13,790 nucleotides of DNA from a bacterium. GTDB taxonomy: Bacteria > Latescibacterota > UBA2968 > UBA8231. Within the stretch, counting starts at the first letter, position 1. The number at the start of each line of letters is the position of its first letter. Under the pieces are notes generated by a model. That model made no database searches, had not been told where the DNA came from, and saw only the letters and a program-made list of their open reading frames with translations. Below, one piece after another: positions 6,582-13,790 of this stretch. The position numbers were made by a program, and so were the translations under genes. Location: positions 1-13,790 of the forward strand of contig JAQCJA010000071.1 in assembly GCA_027593305.1 (NCBI GenBank), read 5' to 3'.

Positions 6582-7967
6582 TCACTCGGTGTAGTAGTAG
6601 CCGTAGAGGATCATCATTTCTTCCTTGCGCGTGAAGCCGAAGTACAGATCGTTGTCCTCCGGGTTGTCGTACGTGGCGCGAACGCGCAGCCCCTGTCCCT
6701 GTTTCATGGACAGGGGCGGATCGAAACGCAGCGGCGCAGGGTGCTCCCAGTCGACACTCCGGTAAATCGTCTCGCCGTTGCGGTCCCCACCAACGATCTC
6801 GGCGCTGAAGTCGATCATACGCTGGTGCGTATGCGCCACCAGTTGCACGATCTGGCGATCCTCCAGAAACTCAAACTCCTTCTCCAGAGTCGTCACCTGC
6901 CCACCTGGCAACAGGATGTCAAAGTTGCTCAGGGCGAAGATTCTGGCAACGTGCTGCACTTCGTCAGCTTGCAGCAGATGCAGATTGATGTAGGCTTCGC
7001 CGTCGATGGCGTCAGCCGAATAGTTGGCGTAGTGCGCGTTCAGGTCGATCCCGGAGCCGGCGGGCAGGCGCATGGCGACCCCCTCCGGCAAGGAAAAGTC
7101 AAGCCGGCGCGACTGGCTGATGACGATCGGTTTGGCATACTGCATCTGACGCCAGTCGAACAAGTCGTCGCCATTGGCGTCCTGATAGTTGTCATTTTCA
7201 TCGCGCAGGTCACGAATCTCGAATGGATTCGGCACGACATCCGCTGGCGTGTAGTCGGGGTATGTATACATGATGAAATGATGGCTGCCGGGCCGCAGGG
7301 CGATGTCGAAGCGATTGACGTACAGGTCCACGTCATTGTTCAGAGGCATGTAGGAAAACACTTCGCGCTCGTGGTTGGCCACGACCGGGAAGGAATCCAG
7401 ATGCAGTTGCAGGCCTGCGACCGGGATCGGCAGGGGCGCGAAGGGGCCGGGCTCGTAGCGCTGTGTATCGTCGAGCACTGCGGGGTCGATGACGACACCC
7501 GTCCTGGGCGCACCGGCGGCGATCCAGCGGCGGATGTACTCAAGTTCGCCGCTGGTCAGGGGGGGCCGACCCAGGGGCATGATTTCGCCGTACTCAGAGT
7601 GTTCACCGTAGAAGTGGTCGGAAGCGGGGGCGTTGATTTTTTCCCAGAGGTAGCTCTGTTCCAGCCCCCCGGGGCCGATGCTGCTGACGCGGACGAGGCC
7701 GGCGTCGGCAGCGTGGCGATTGCTGGGAGCTGCGCCGACGAGCTGGTCGTAGGCGACATCCGCTGTCAGCACCAGATCGGACTGCCTGGCGAAAGCGGTA
7801 CCTGCCGTATGACAAGTGACGCAGTTGTCGTCGAAGATCTCGTGCTGGATGACTTCGAAGGAGGACAGCGTCTCCGGCCCGGATGGGTCCGATGAGTCGG
7901 AGCAGCTGGCCAGCAATCCTGCCATCGACAGCAGGCAGAGGCTGAAGAAAGGCTGGGTGGTTTTCAT
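6582..7967 (-). CDS. Lipoprotein: haem c domain fused to PHM/DBH-like copper type II monooxygenase
   Basis: The 461-residue protein starts at ATG 7967, with GGAG 7 bases upstream; the frame also runs 20 residues further upstream, without support. A signal peptide ends in the lipobox LLASC (Cys22), so the mature protein should be membrane-anchored outside the cytoplasm. CVTCH at 49-53 binds haem c, and Met130 in GEIMPLG is the likely sixth ligand. From about 175 it resembles the catalytic core of peptidylglycine alpha-hydroxylating and dopamine beta-monooxygenases. His229-His230 and His312 would bind the first copper; His379, His381 and Met451 (or 452) would bind the second. Spacing 312-379 is 67 and 381-451 is 70, against 70 and 70 in PHM. 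The end, TRKEEMMILYGYYY, matches the Met-ligand region. Apart from the signal, lipid and haem cysteines there is no Cys, so the PHM disulfides are absent. The substrate is unknown; the haem probably supplies electrons instead of ascorbate. Confidence 0.85.
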   Translation of the reverse strand: MKTTQPFFSLCLLSMAGLLASCSDSSDPSGPETLSSFEVIQHEIFDDNCVTCHTAGTAFARQSDLVLTADVAYDQLVGAAPSNRHAADAGLVRVSSIGPGGLEQSYLWEKINAPASDHFYGEHSEYGEIMPLGRPPLTSGELEYIRRWIAAGAPRTGVVIDPAVLDDTQRYEPGPFAPLPIPVAGLQLHLDSFPVVANHEREVFSYMPLNNDVDLYVNRFDIALRPGSHHFIMYTYPDYTPADVVPNPFEIRDLRDENDNYQDANGDDLFDWRQMQYAKPIVISQSRRLDFSLPEGVAMRLPAGSGIDLNAHYANYSADAIDGEAYINLHLLQADEVQHVARIFALSNFDILLPGGQVTTLEKEFEFLEDRQIVQLVAHTHQRMIDFSAEIVGGDRNGETIYRSVDWEHPAPLRFDPPLSMKQGQGLRVRATYDNPEDNDLYFGFTRKEEMMILYGYYYTE

Positions 7968-8027
7968 GGGAGAACTCCGGGATCCTGCGTCGCACCGAAC
8001 GTCGAACACATCGCCGACAATCCGCAA

Positions 8028-8056
8028 TAAATAGCTAGCTCAGGGGCAGAAGTCAA
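8028..8056 (-). promoter_or_regulatory. Putative sigma-70 promoter of the copper lipoprotein gene
   Basis: On the - strand TTGACT (8056-8051) and TATTTA (8033-8028) are separated by exactly 17 bases, in the 111-base gap before ATG 7967. The predicted transcript would have a leader of about 50 bases. The -35 matches five of six consensus bases; the -10 matches three. A perfect palindrome AGCTAGCT (8033-8040) overlaps the -10/spacer junction and could be an operator half or chance. Confidence 0.45.
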
Positions 8057-8078
8057 TTCGCGTGCAGTCCACGGGGCC

Positions 8079-10151
8079 TCACCGCGACGGCGTTTGCCCG
8101 GGATCGACGCGCAGACGACGGGCCGAATTCAGCGCCGCCCGGGACAGCTCAGGCCTGCCCGTGCGCTGGTAAAGAATCCCCAGGTGGGCATGGGCGGTGG
8201 CCAATGTTGGCTCCAGGGTGACGGCTTGCCTGAGGGATCCTTCGGCGGCGGCCCATTCGCCTCGCATCATGCGTAGTGTACCCAGATTCAGATGAGCGGC
8301 GGCGAAGGTGGGCTGCAGCTGCACGGCACGTTGCAGATGCTCCAGCTCCTCGTCGATTCGACCCAGCTGGTGACAGACACTGGCCAGGTTGTACCGCGCC
8401 TGGGCCAGATCCCGGATCTGCAGGGCGCTGTGCATGTTCTGGTAGGCTGCCTGTGGATCGCCTGCCTGCAATTGCAGGATCCCCTGGCACAAGCGGGCCT
8501 CGTGCTGCATCCGCGGGCGTGGATCCACTGCCAGCACGGTGGCCAGTAGCGCTGACGCCTCGGTATACCGGCCGGACCGACCCAGCAGACGCGCCAGATT
8601 CACGCCGGCTCGAGAGTGATCGGGTGCCAGCCGCAAAGACTCGCGATAGTTGCTCTCGGCTTCGTCGAGGCGTCCCTGACGCTCGTGTGTGGCGCCGAGA
8701 CTATTGTGGATATCAGCGTCTCCGGGATGCGCCTCAAGCGCCAGAAGGAAAGCGCCCTCCGCCTCCTGCAGTCGGTTCGTTTGCAGCAGGATTTCGCCCT
8801 GGAGCCAGGCGGGGCGCAGATGGTCGGCATGAGCTGGATTGACGCCGGTGTGGACGATGACCGTCGCTGCCACCAACCACGCACCGTGGTGCAGCAGCCC
8901 GCGTCGATCCCTCGTCCGCACCAGCTTGGCAAGGCGATAGATCGCATCTGCGGCGAACAGCAGCAGGAATGGTACCGCCGGCAGTCGGTAGCGGGCACAG
9001 ACGGTGAACAACATGCCCGACACCAGGAAGGCTAGAACGCCGCCGTAGGCCAGAGACCAGGTTCGCCAACGGTGGCGGTTGACGATCATACCCAGAAGTG
9101 CCATGGGCGCCAGCAGGCCGAAAGTCGCTGGCAGGATCCGGCCAAGCAGGCTGTGCTGGTCGAACCAGGCCAGATCCACACTCACCGGGACTTCGAAGGC
9201 GTTCCAGAACAACCGAACTTTCTGGTACGTCAGCAGCGCCGCCCGCAGTGGCTGCCCGGTCCAGAAGCCGATGACTTCCGTCAGGTAAATACGCCCGCGT
9301 TGTGCTGGCGTGGCCTGCCATCCATCCCGGAAGCCGACCGACTCGAGGCGCTGCCAGTCGATGCCCTGACGGGCGTAGGGCGTGCCGTCAGCTGCCGGGT
9401 TATTGCCCATGTGCAGCGACCAGGCCCCCTCAAAGGGCAGTGGGGTGCCCTGGGTGGCGATGTTGTGCGCAACGAGGGGTGCCATGCCGATACCGAGGCC
9501 GGTGCACAGCAACAGCAGGGCGCGTCGCGGCGATCGCCCTTCCGCCTGGCTGCGCGTCACCGAAACAAAGGCCACCACCGGCAGCAGCAGCAGGGCGTTG
9601 GCCCGCGTCGCGCCCAGCAGCGCCAGCAGCAGCCCTGCGCCTGCCAGGCACCGGTCCGACATCGCCGAAGGCCGGCTCAGCCAGGCGAACAGCGCCGCAA
9701 CAAGGAAAATGACGAGGGTCGTTGCCAATGGCTGGGCGCCGAACACCAGGAAAGGCTGATACAGGCTGGCCAGCACACCACACACGATCGCCGCCGGCGG
9801 CGCCAGCAGGTGACGGGCGCCACGATAGAGCAACACACAGGTCAGCGAGCCGAGGATGGCCTGCAGCAGCAGCAGGGCGGTTACTCCAAGGCCACACCAT
9901 TCGACGCCCGCCCACAGGATCGGGTAGAGGATTCCGTGAACGTAGGTTTCGGCGGTAACCTCACTCCAGGTGCCGGCGAGCAGGCCTCGAGCCAGATGCC
10001 GGTATTCTTCGGCGTCCAGTACCAGCGTGCCGGCGTAGGGGGAAGCGGCTGCCTCCGCCAGCAGCACCAGCCGCAGGGCCAACGCCAGAAGAAAAATGCC
10101 GGCAGCGATGCCGGCGGCGACGCCGCGAGGGGTCCAGTGGGCCAGCCGCAT
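8079..10151 (-). CDS. GT-C-type membrane glycosyltransferase with about seven C-terminal TPRs
   Basis: This 690-residue protein has two parts. Residues 1 to about 440 are polytopic, with about ten hydrophobic helices. The first is followed by a loop containing LVLDAEEYRHLARGLL (Asp46, Glu48, Tyr50), the acidic loop-1 motif of GT-C/PMT_2 (GT39-like) enzymes, which take sugars from polyprenyl-phosphate donors on the outer face of the inner membrane. ALLGATRANALLLLPVVAF and a CARYRLPAVPFLLLFAADA stretch are typical of bacterial members. Residues about 444-690 hold around seven TPR units, probably periplasmic and a docking platform for the acceptor or partners. ATG 10151 begins a positively charged N-terminus and the first membrane helix. 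The 116 codons upstream in the same frame lie antisense to the neighbouring gene and are not believed. AAGGA touches the ATG and is too close to be a good ribosome site. The gene is divergent from the PpiC lipoprotein gene, with 105 bases between them. Confidence 0.85.
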   Translation of the reverse strand: MRLAHWTPRGVAAGIAAGIFLLALALRLVLLAEAAASPYAGTLVLDAEEYRHLARGLLAGTWSEVTAETYVHGILYPILWAGVEWCGLGVTALLLLQAILGSLTCVLLYRGARHLLAPPAAIVCGVLASLYQPFLVFGAQPLATTLVIFLVAALFAWLSRPSAMSDRCLAGAGLLLALLGATRANALLLLPVVAFVSVTRSQAEGRSPRRALLLLCTGLGIGMAPLVAHNIATQGTPLPFEGAWSLHMGNNPAADGTPYARQGIDWQRLESVGFRDGWQATPAQRGRIYLTEVIGFWTGQPLRAALLTYQKVRLFWNAFEVPVSVDLAWFDQHSLLGRILPATFGLLAPMALLGMIVNRHRWRTWSLAYGGVLAFLVSGMLFTVCARYRLPAVPFLLLFAADAIYRLAKLVRTRDRRGLLHHGAWLVAATVIVHTGVNPAHADHLRPAWLQGEILLQTNRLQEAEGAFLLALEAHPGDADIHNSLGATHERQGRLDEAESNYRESLRLAPDHSRAGVNLARLLGRSGRYTEASALLATVLAVDPRPRMQHEARLCQGILQLQAGDPQAAYQNMHSALQIRDLAQARYNLASVCHQLGRIDEELEHLQRAVQLQPTFAAAHLNLGTLRMMRGEWAAAEGSLRQAVTLEPTLATAHAHLGILYQRTGRPELSRAALNSARRLRVDPGQTPSR

Positions 10152-10154
10152 TCC

Positions 10155-10182
10155 TTGACAGTCCGAAAGGCAGGCGTAACCT
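10155..10182 (+). promoter_or_regulatory. Putative sigma-70 promoter of the PpiC lipoprotein gene
   Basis: A perfect TTGACA at 10155-10160 is followed after 16 bases by TAACCT (10177-10182), a three-of-six -10. It lies just before the start of the divergent glycosyltransferase gene and about 75 bases ahead of ATG 10257. I find no clear promoter for the opposite direction in the same gap. Confidence 0.4.
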
Positions 10183-10256
10183 ACCTTCCTTATTCCGGCT
10201 GCACCTAGGCCGCCGGGGTGAACAACCAACATTCGGTGAAGACGGGAATAGAAAGT

Positions 10257-11945
10257 ATGACCTCGATGTTCGCAAAAGCCGGCGCATTCATCCTGCTTGC
10301 AGTCGCCCTCATGCTGCAGGCCTGCGCCCAGGAGCCAGCGCCACAGCATGCGCCGCCCGTTACCGCAGACGATGAGGCTGTTATCCTTGCCCGCGTCGAT
10401 GACACCATGATTACGCTGAAGCAGCTCCGGGAGTTCTATGCGGACATACCCGCCTATCTGCAGAGTGGTAACGTTGGCATTGAACAGGTGCGCGACCATT
10501 TGCAGACCCTGATCGACATGGAGCTGTTGCAGATCGAGGCGCTCGACCAGGGCATCGCCCAGCGACCGGATTTTCTCAGCAAGACGAAGCGGCAGCGCAT
10601 GGACCGGTTGGTTGGCTTGTATATCATCGACCAGATCAAGGTGAATCTGCTGCCGTCACAGGTGCGCGACGAATGGGCGGCAAAGGGCCTGTCACGCACG
10701 ATTCGCGTCGGTCAGATTCTGACGAGCAGTCTCGACAGTGCGCAAGCCGCTCTGCAGGACATCGCCTCGGGCGCCACTTTCGGCGAAGCCGCCCGCATGT
10801 GGTCGACGCACAAGGAGTCGGCTCGACAGGGAGGCGACCAGGGCCGCTACATGAACCGTCTCGATGTGCAGCCAAGCCTGGGAGATCGACTGTTCGCACT
10901 CACCGAGGGGGAGATATCCGAGCCGATCGACCTGAAGGGTGGCTTCGGTGTCTTCACGGTATTGGCCCAGTTTGACGCGGATCTCAATCAGGAACGTTTC
11001 CTGGCACTCTATCAGAAGATGTACATGGAGCGCAGCGTCGCCGAGCGCCGTGCCCTCGTGGACAGCCTCAAGAGCGATCTGCAACTGAGCCTAGACAGAG
11101 ATGGGCTGAAGCGGCTGTTGGAGATTACCCGTCGCGGGGCCTGGGACGACGCGGCGCTTGCTGAATTGACGATCTACCGATACCGCGGCGGGCAGATCAC
11201 CGGGCTTGATGTAGTCATGTCCGTCGACCCCGTCGACCTGGGCTCTCTGCGTCAGTTGACAGCTCAGTCCATGGCTCAGCGCATGAGTCGCACGCTGGTA
11301 CCGGACGCAGTTCTCATGGCCGGGGCACTGGAGGCCGGCTACGCGCAACGTGAAGACATTGCCGACTGGTTGCTGCAGCGCCGCAAGGAAGAGCTTATCG
11401 TCCAGTTGCGGGTGAAGATTCTCGATGAACGGGTCGAGATCAGCGAAGAGGAGGTCCGTGCCGAGTATGACGCAAAGCCGGAGCGTTACACACGCCCGGA
11501 ACACATCACCATCGAGGAGGTGCTGGTGGCGACGGAGGCCGAAGCCCAGTCCGTGCGTGCGCGGATCGAAGCGGGAGAGAAGATCGCAGACCTGGCACGG
11601 AAAATGTCCCTGCGGTCCCTGGAGCACCGCGACGAGAATGGGCGAATCTCGTTGACCCTGGCTGACGGCCGCTACCTGGGTCGGCTGGCAGCCTCCGCCT
11701 ACAAGAGCCAACCTGGCGAACTGGTAGGGCCGCTGCCGGTATTCGAAGGTTTCTCCGTCTACCGTGTGCTGGATCGCACGACGGAGCCTGCCCCCTACGA
11801 GGAAGCCCGGCGCCGAGCCCGAGCCACCGTCAACTGGATCAAGAAGCAGATTGTCTTCGAACAGTTTTTGCAGGATCTGCGGGCCAAATACCAGGATCGA
11901 ATCCAGTTCTTTGACGAGGGAATTGCGCAGGCCGTTACCGGGTGA
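10257..11945 (+). CDS. SurA/PpiC-like periplasmic lipoprotein with two parvulin domains
   Basis: The 562-residue protein has a signal peptide with lipobox LQAC (Cys23), so it should be anchored in the periplasm. Residues about 41-130 form a helical SurA_N-like chaperone module. About 148-238 is a first PpiC (parvulin) domain, with the SGATFGEAARMWS and GDQGRYMN elements and the LTEGEISEPIDLKGGFGVF end. About 240-400 is helical. About 413-507 is a second PpiC domain (RIEAGEKIADLARKMS, KSQPGELVGPLPVFEGFSVYRV), and a basic helical tail follows. In active parvulins the first strand ends in S-H and the last carries G-x-H; here these are GQ and FT in domain 1, EE and YR in domain 2. It may therefore act as a chaperone rather than an isomerase. 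The start ATG 10257 precedes the signal peptide; GTG 10218 is also in frame but lacks a ribosome site. It resembles the EpsD-type PpiC lipoproteins of exopolysaccharide clusters in layout. A GT-C gene follows 20 bases on. Confidence 0.85.
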   Translation: MTSMFAKAGAFILLAVALMLQACAQEPAPQHAPPVTADDEAVILARVDDTMITLKQLREFYADIPAYLQSGNVGIEQVRDHLQTLIDMELLQIEALDQGIAQRPDFLSKTKRQRMDRLVGLYIIDQIKVNLLPSQVRDEWAAKGLSRTIRVGQILTSSLDSAQAALQDIASGATFGEAARMWSTHKESARQGGDQGRYMNRLDVQPSLGDRLFALTEGEISEPIDLKGGFGVFTVLAQFDADLNQERFLALYQKMYMERSVAERRALVDSLKSDLQLSLDRDGLKRLLEITRRGAWDDAALAELTIYRYRGGQITGLDVVMSVDPVDLGSLRQLTAQSMAQRMSRTLVPDAVLMAGALEAGYAQREDIADWLLQRRKEELIVQLRVKILDERVEISEEEVRAEYDAKPERYTRPEHITIEEVLVATEAEAQSVRARIEAGEKIADLARKMSLRSLEHRDENGRISLTLADGRYLGRLAASAYKSQPGELVGPLPVFEGFSVYRVLDRTTEPAPYEEARRRARATVNWIKKQIVFEQFLQDLRAKYQDRIQFFDEGIAQAVTG

Positions 11946-11950
11946 AGGGC

Positions 11951-11988
11951 CGGGCCTGCCCCGCAATGACTGACGCGGCACAGGCCCG
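11951..11988 (+). promoter_or_regulatory. Hairpin enclosing the start codon of the second GT-C gene
   Basis: CGGGCCTG (11951-11958) and CAGGCCCG (11981-11988) are perfect 8-base complements. Inside them CCGC (11961-11964) pairs with GCGG (11975-11978) across a 2 x 2 internal loop. The 10-base apical loop (11965-11974) contains ATG 11966. In mRNA this would hide the start until a ribosome finishing the upstream gene at 11945 opens it. The structure is read directly; the regulatory role is inferred. Confidence 0.4.
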
Positions 11989-13790
11989 ACTCTTCCGTTG
12001 GGGGGTTCCGGTTGTTGTGCTCGCCGCCCTGGGGCTGCGCTGGCCGACGCCATTGCCGACATGGTCTCACTTCGATGAAATCGCCTTTGTCGTTCTGCCT
12101 CTCGGGTTCTGGGGGGGCGATCTCAATCCGCACTACTTCAACTACCCCACGTTCCACTTCTACCTGATCTCGCTCTGCGATTACCTGGCCTGGCACCTGG
12201 CCTGGATGACGGGTTGGGGTGCAGGCGCCGCCCGCACCGCCACGCAGTTCGTCGCCTACCAGTATCTGGTGGATGGCAGCGCCATCCTCGCCGTCGCCCG
12301 GGTCGCAGGCGTTCTGCTGTCAACGGCAACGGTCCTGGTTCTTGCCCTGCTGGGCCGACGTCTTTTCGGGCCACTTGCGGGAGGGCTGGCGGCCGTCGCC
12401 CTGGCTGGCATGCCCTTGGCAACACGTTTCGCCCCCCTGGCCAACACGGACACGCCGGCGCTGTTCTGGACGGTCCTGGCCCTGCTGTGGGCCACTCGTG
12501 CCAGGCAATCCGGTGTAACACGGGATGTACGAGTCGCCGGTCTCTTCGTCGGACTGGCTGCGGCCAGCAAGTACCCCGCCGTGCTGATCGCGCTACCGGT
12601 GGCGGTGGCTCTGTCAGACCGATGGTCCGTGCACACCGTGCGACGGCTTTGCCTGTGTGCGGCATCGGCGTTGTTCGCTTTCAGTGTCGCCTCACCCTAC
12701 GTCTGGCTCGATTTCGTCGCCTTCTGGCATCACTTCAGCGACATGGCTGGCACACACCTGCTGACACCGACAGACACATCCGCCGTGGCCCGGTTGTTCG
12801 CGGCGACTCGCTTCGCCTGTGGGATCGGCGGTTTGCTGGCGGTTGCGGTAGGGCTGGTCCAGGCCGCTCGTTGCCGAACGTGGCAGGACCTGGTTGTCCT
12901 GTCGACCGGGTTGGTGACGGTTGCGCTGCTGTTGGCAGCCGGATCCTCCTTCCTGCGTTATGCCCTGCCCCTGGCACCCGTCCTGTGTCTGTTGATGGCC
13001 CGTGGACTGTTGGTCGTTCGCCGGTCAGAGCTGTTGATCCTGCTGACGGGTGTCGTCATGCTGGAGCCCCTATACGTGAGCCTCGCCAGTCGACAGTTGC
13101 TCGGTGGCGCCGATACCCGTAGCGAGGCGCGCGCATGGATCCAGCAGCAGGCGCCGCTGGGGGCCTGGCTGGCGGAACCCGAATCTGTCTGTGGTCGGAT
13201 CGACCTGCTGCGGCCTGCGGACGTGTTCACTCGCCAGGCGCATTTCCTGCGCAGCTACGGCATCGACGGTCTGCACGCCGCCTACGAGTATCTGGCAACG
13301 AGGCCCGACTTACCCGCTCTGTTTCCCCCGGGTCTGCCGGCTGTCGCCACGCAGATTCTCCCAGACACCGGTGGCTCGCAGGCCTGGATGCCGGCGGTGC
13401 GCCTGTACTACGAGCATCCCGTCTGTGGGCCCGCCGGGGAAGCACCCATGGGTGACGGCGACGGGCAACTGTTTGATCCATTCTCCACTGTTGCCTCGCC
13501 GCCGGCGACGGATTTTGATGCACAGGACTGGTACTTTCTGCCGACCCGAGGGCTGCACCATGTACGGGCAACAGGTCCGAAGCTCACGGCGCAGAGACAG
13601 GCCCAGGTGATGTTGCCTTCGGTGCGCTCTGCGGAATTCTTCGAGGCTCTTTCCTGGATCACGGCTGCCGTGCTTGCAGCGCAACAGGACGATGCCGAGA
13701 CAGCCATCGCGTGGTACGAACGTGTTCTGGCACTCTGGCCCCGGCCCGAAGCTGTGTTTGGGAGACGCACCGTCGCCGGGATCCACGGCC
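11966..13790 (+). CDS. GT-C/GT39-like membrane glycosyltransferase (3' partial)
   Basis: The frame is open from ATG 11966 to the right edge (608 residues visible) and the stop lies outside. After one membrane helix, HFDEIAF at 35-41 gives the loop-1 acidic pair Asp37-Glu38 of PMT_2/GT39-type enzymes. LNPHYFNYPTFHFYLI at 53-68 is the typical second part of that loop. ANTDTPALFWTVLALLWA at 159-176, the AASKYPAVLIALP motif at 199-211 and SSFLRYALPLAPVL at 327-340 are family features, as is TRSEARAWIQQQAPLGAWLA at 384-403 after the last helix. About ten membrane helices end near residue 373. A soluble, presumably periplasmic, region of more than 230 residues follows. Its last part, QQDDAETAIAWYERVLALWPRP, looks like the start of a TPR series. 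It should transfer a sugar from a polyprenyl-phosphate donor; donor and acceptor are unknown. It is 20 bases downstream of the PpiC lipoprotein gene, hence probably the same operon, and lacks a good ribosome site. Confidence 0.85.
   Translation, partial: MTDAAQARLFRWGVPVVVLAALGLRWPTPLPTWSHFDEIAFVVLPLGFWGGDLNPHYFNYPTFHFYLISLCDYLAWHLAWMTGWGAGAARTATQFVAYQYLVDGSAILAVARVAGVLLSTATVLVLALLGRRLFGPLAGGLAAVALAGMPLATRFAPLANTDTPALFWTVLALLWATRARQSGVTRDVRVAGLFVGLAAASKYPAVLIALPVAVALSDRWSVHTVRRLCLCAASALFAFSVASPYVWLDFVAFWHHFSDMAGTHLLTPTDTSAVARLFAATRFACGIGGLLAVAVGLVQAARCRTWQDLVVLSTGLVTVALLLAAGSSFLRYALPLAPVLCLLMARGLLVVRRSELLILLTGVVMLEPLYVSLASRQLLGGADTRSEARAWIQQQAPLGAWLAEPESVCGRIDLLRPADVFTRQAHFLRSYGIDGLHAAYEYLATRPDLPALFPPGLPAVATQILPDTGGSQAWMPAVRLYYEHPVCGPAGEAPMGDGDGQLFDPFSTVASPPATDFDAQDWYFLPTRGLHHVRATGPKLTAQRQAQVMLPSVRSAEFFEALSWITAAVLAAQQDDAETAIAWYERVLALWPRPEAVFGRRTVAGIHG

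Noticed and set aside
6741..7895. 384-codon open frame on the + strand
   Set aside because: It is antisense to the copper lipoprotein, whose haem and copper ligands are intact.
9575..9640. CAG/GCC-rich tract resembling a triplet repeat
   Set aside because: It is the coding of Leu/Ala-rich membrane helices on the - strand and is not regular enough to be a tandem repeat.
9072..10208. 378-codon open frame on the + strand
   Set aside because: It is antisense to the membrane part of the GT-C/TPR gene; Gln/Arg-rich composition is the reverse of Leu-rich helices.
10152..10499. N-terminal extension of 116 codons for the GT-C/TPR gene
   Set aside because: It runs antisense through the PpiC lipoprotein gene and its promoter region. 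The membrane helix and charged start begin at ATG 10151.
12214..13122. 302-codon open frame on the + strand
   Set aside because: It is a different frame inside the GT-C gene that begins at 11966; Arg/Gly/Pro-rich with no family features.

Overview
The window is GC-rich (my impression is about 62 %), densely coding bacterial DNA. It probably comes from a gammaproteobacterium: the DAHP synthase is very close to the enterobacterial AroG type, and two lipoprotein signals indicate a Gram-negative cell envelope. The lineage is an inference, since there is no rRNA or other marker gene here. I see nine protein genes, two of them cut by the window edges. I see no tRNA, rRNA, CRISPR array, insertion sequence or attachment site. 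The largest gap without a gene is 111 bases, so no stretch over 300 bases is empty.

Left part, 1-2089, + strand: the 3' part of a TMTC-like membrane protein with a TPR tail overlaps by four bases (ATGA) an Eis-like GNAT acetyltransferase. Next, 2107-4127, - strand: an operon of two unrelated 2-hydroxyacid dehydrogenases, an Ldh_2-family enzyme followed by a D-2-hydroxyacid dehydrogenase, 8 bases apart. Together such a pair could interconvert the two enantiomers of one 2-hydroxyacid through the 2-oxoacid. Divergent from it, 4223-6486, + strand: a DAHP synthase (first step of the shikimate pathway) followed closely by a 12-TM MFS permease that lacks a normal start codon. Convergent with the permease, 6582-7967, - strand: a lipoprotein that joins a CxxCH haem c domain to a copper type II (PHM/DBH-like) monooxygenase core with all six expected copper ligands.

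Right part, 8079-13790: a GT-C-type membrane glycosyltransferase with about seven TPRs (- strand) is divergent from a SurA/PpiC-like lipoprotein with two parvulin domains (+ strand). The latter is followed 20 bases later by a second GT-C glycosyltransferase that runs off the right edge. With the TMTC-like gene, the window holds three polytopic GT-C-like proteins, two with clear TPR tails and one with a possible TPR start, beside a periplasmic folding factor. This suggests, but does not prove, a glycosylation function acting on exported proteins or polymers.

Start positions were revised from the sequence for several genes: TTG at 4127 (Ldh_2), ATG at 7967 (copper protein), ATG at 10151 (GT-C/TPR) and ATG at 10257 (PpiC lipoprotein). 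The gene at 11966-13790 has no stop within the window and was found by reading the frame directly.
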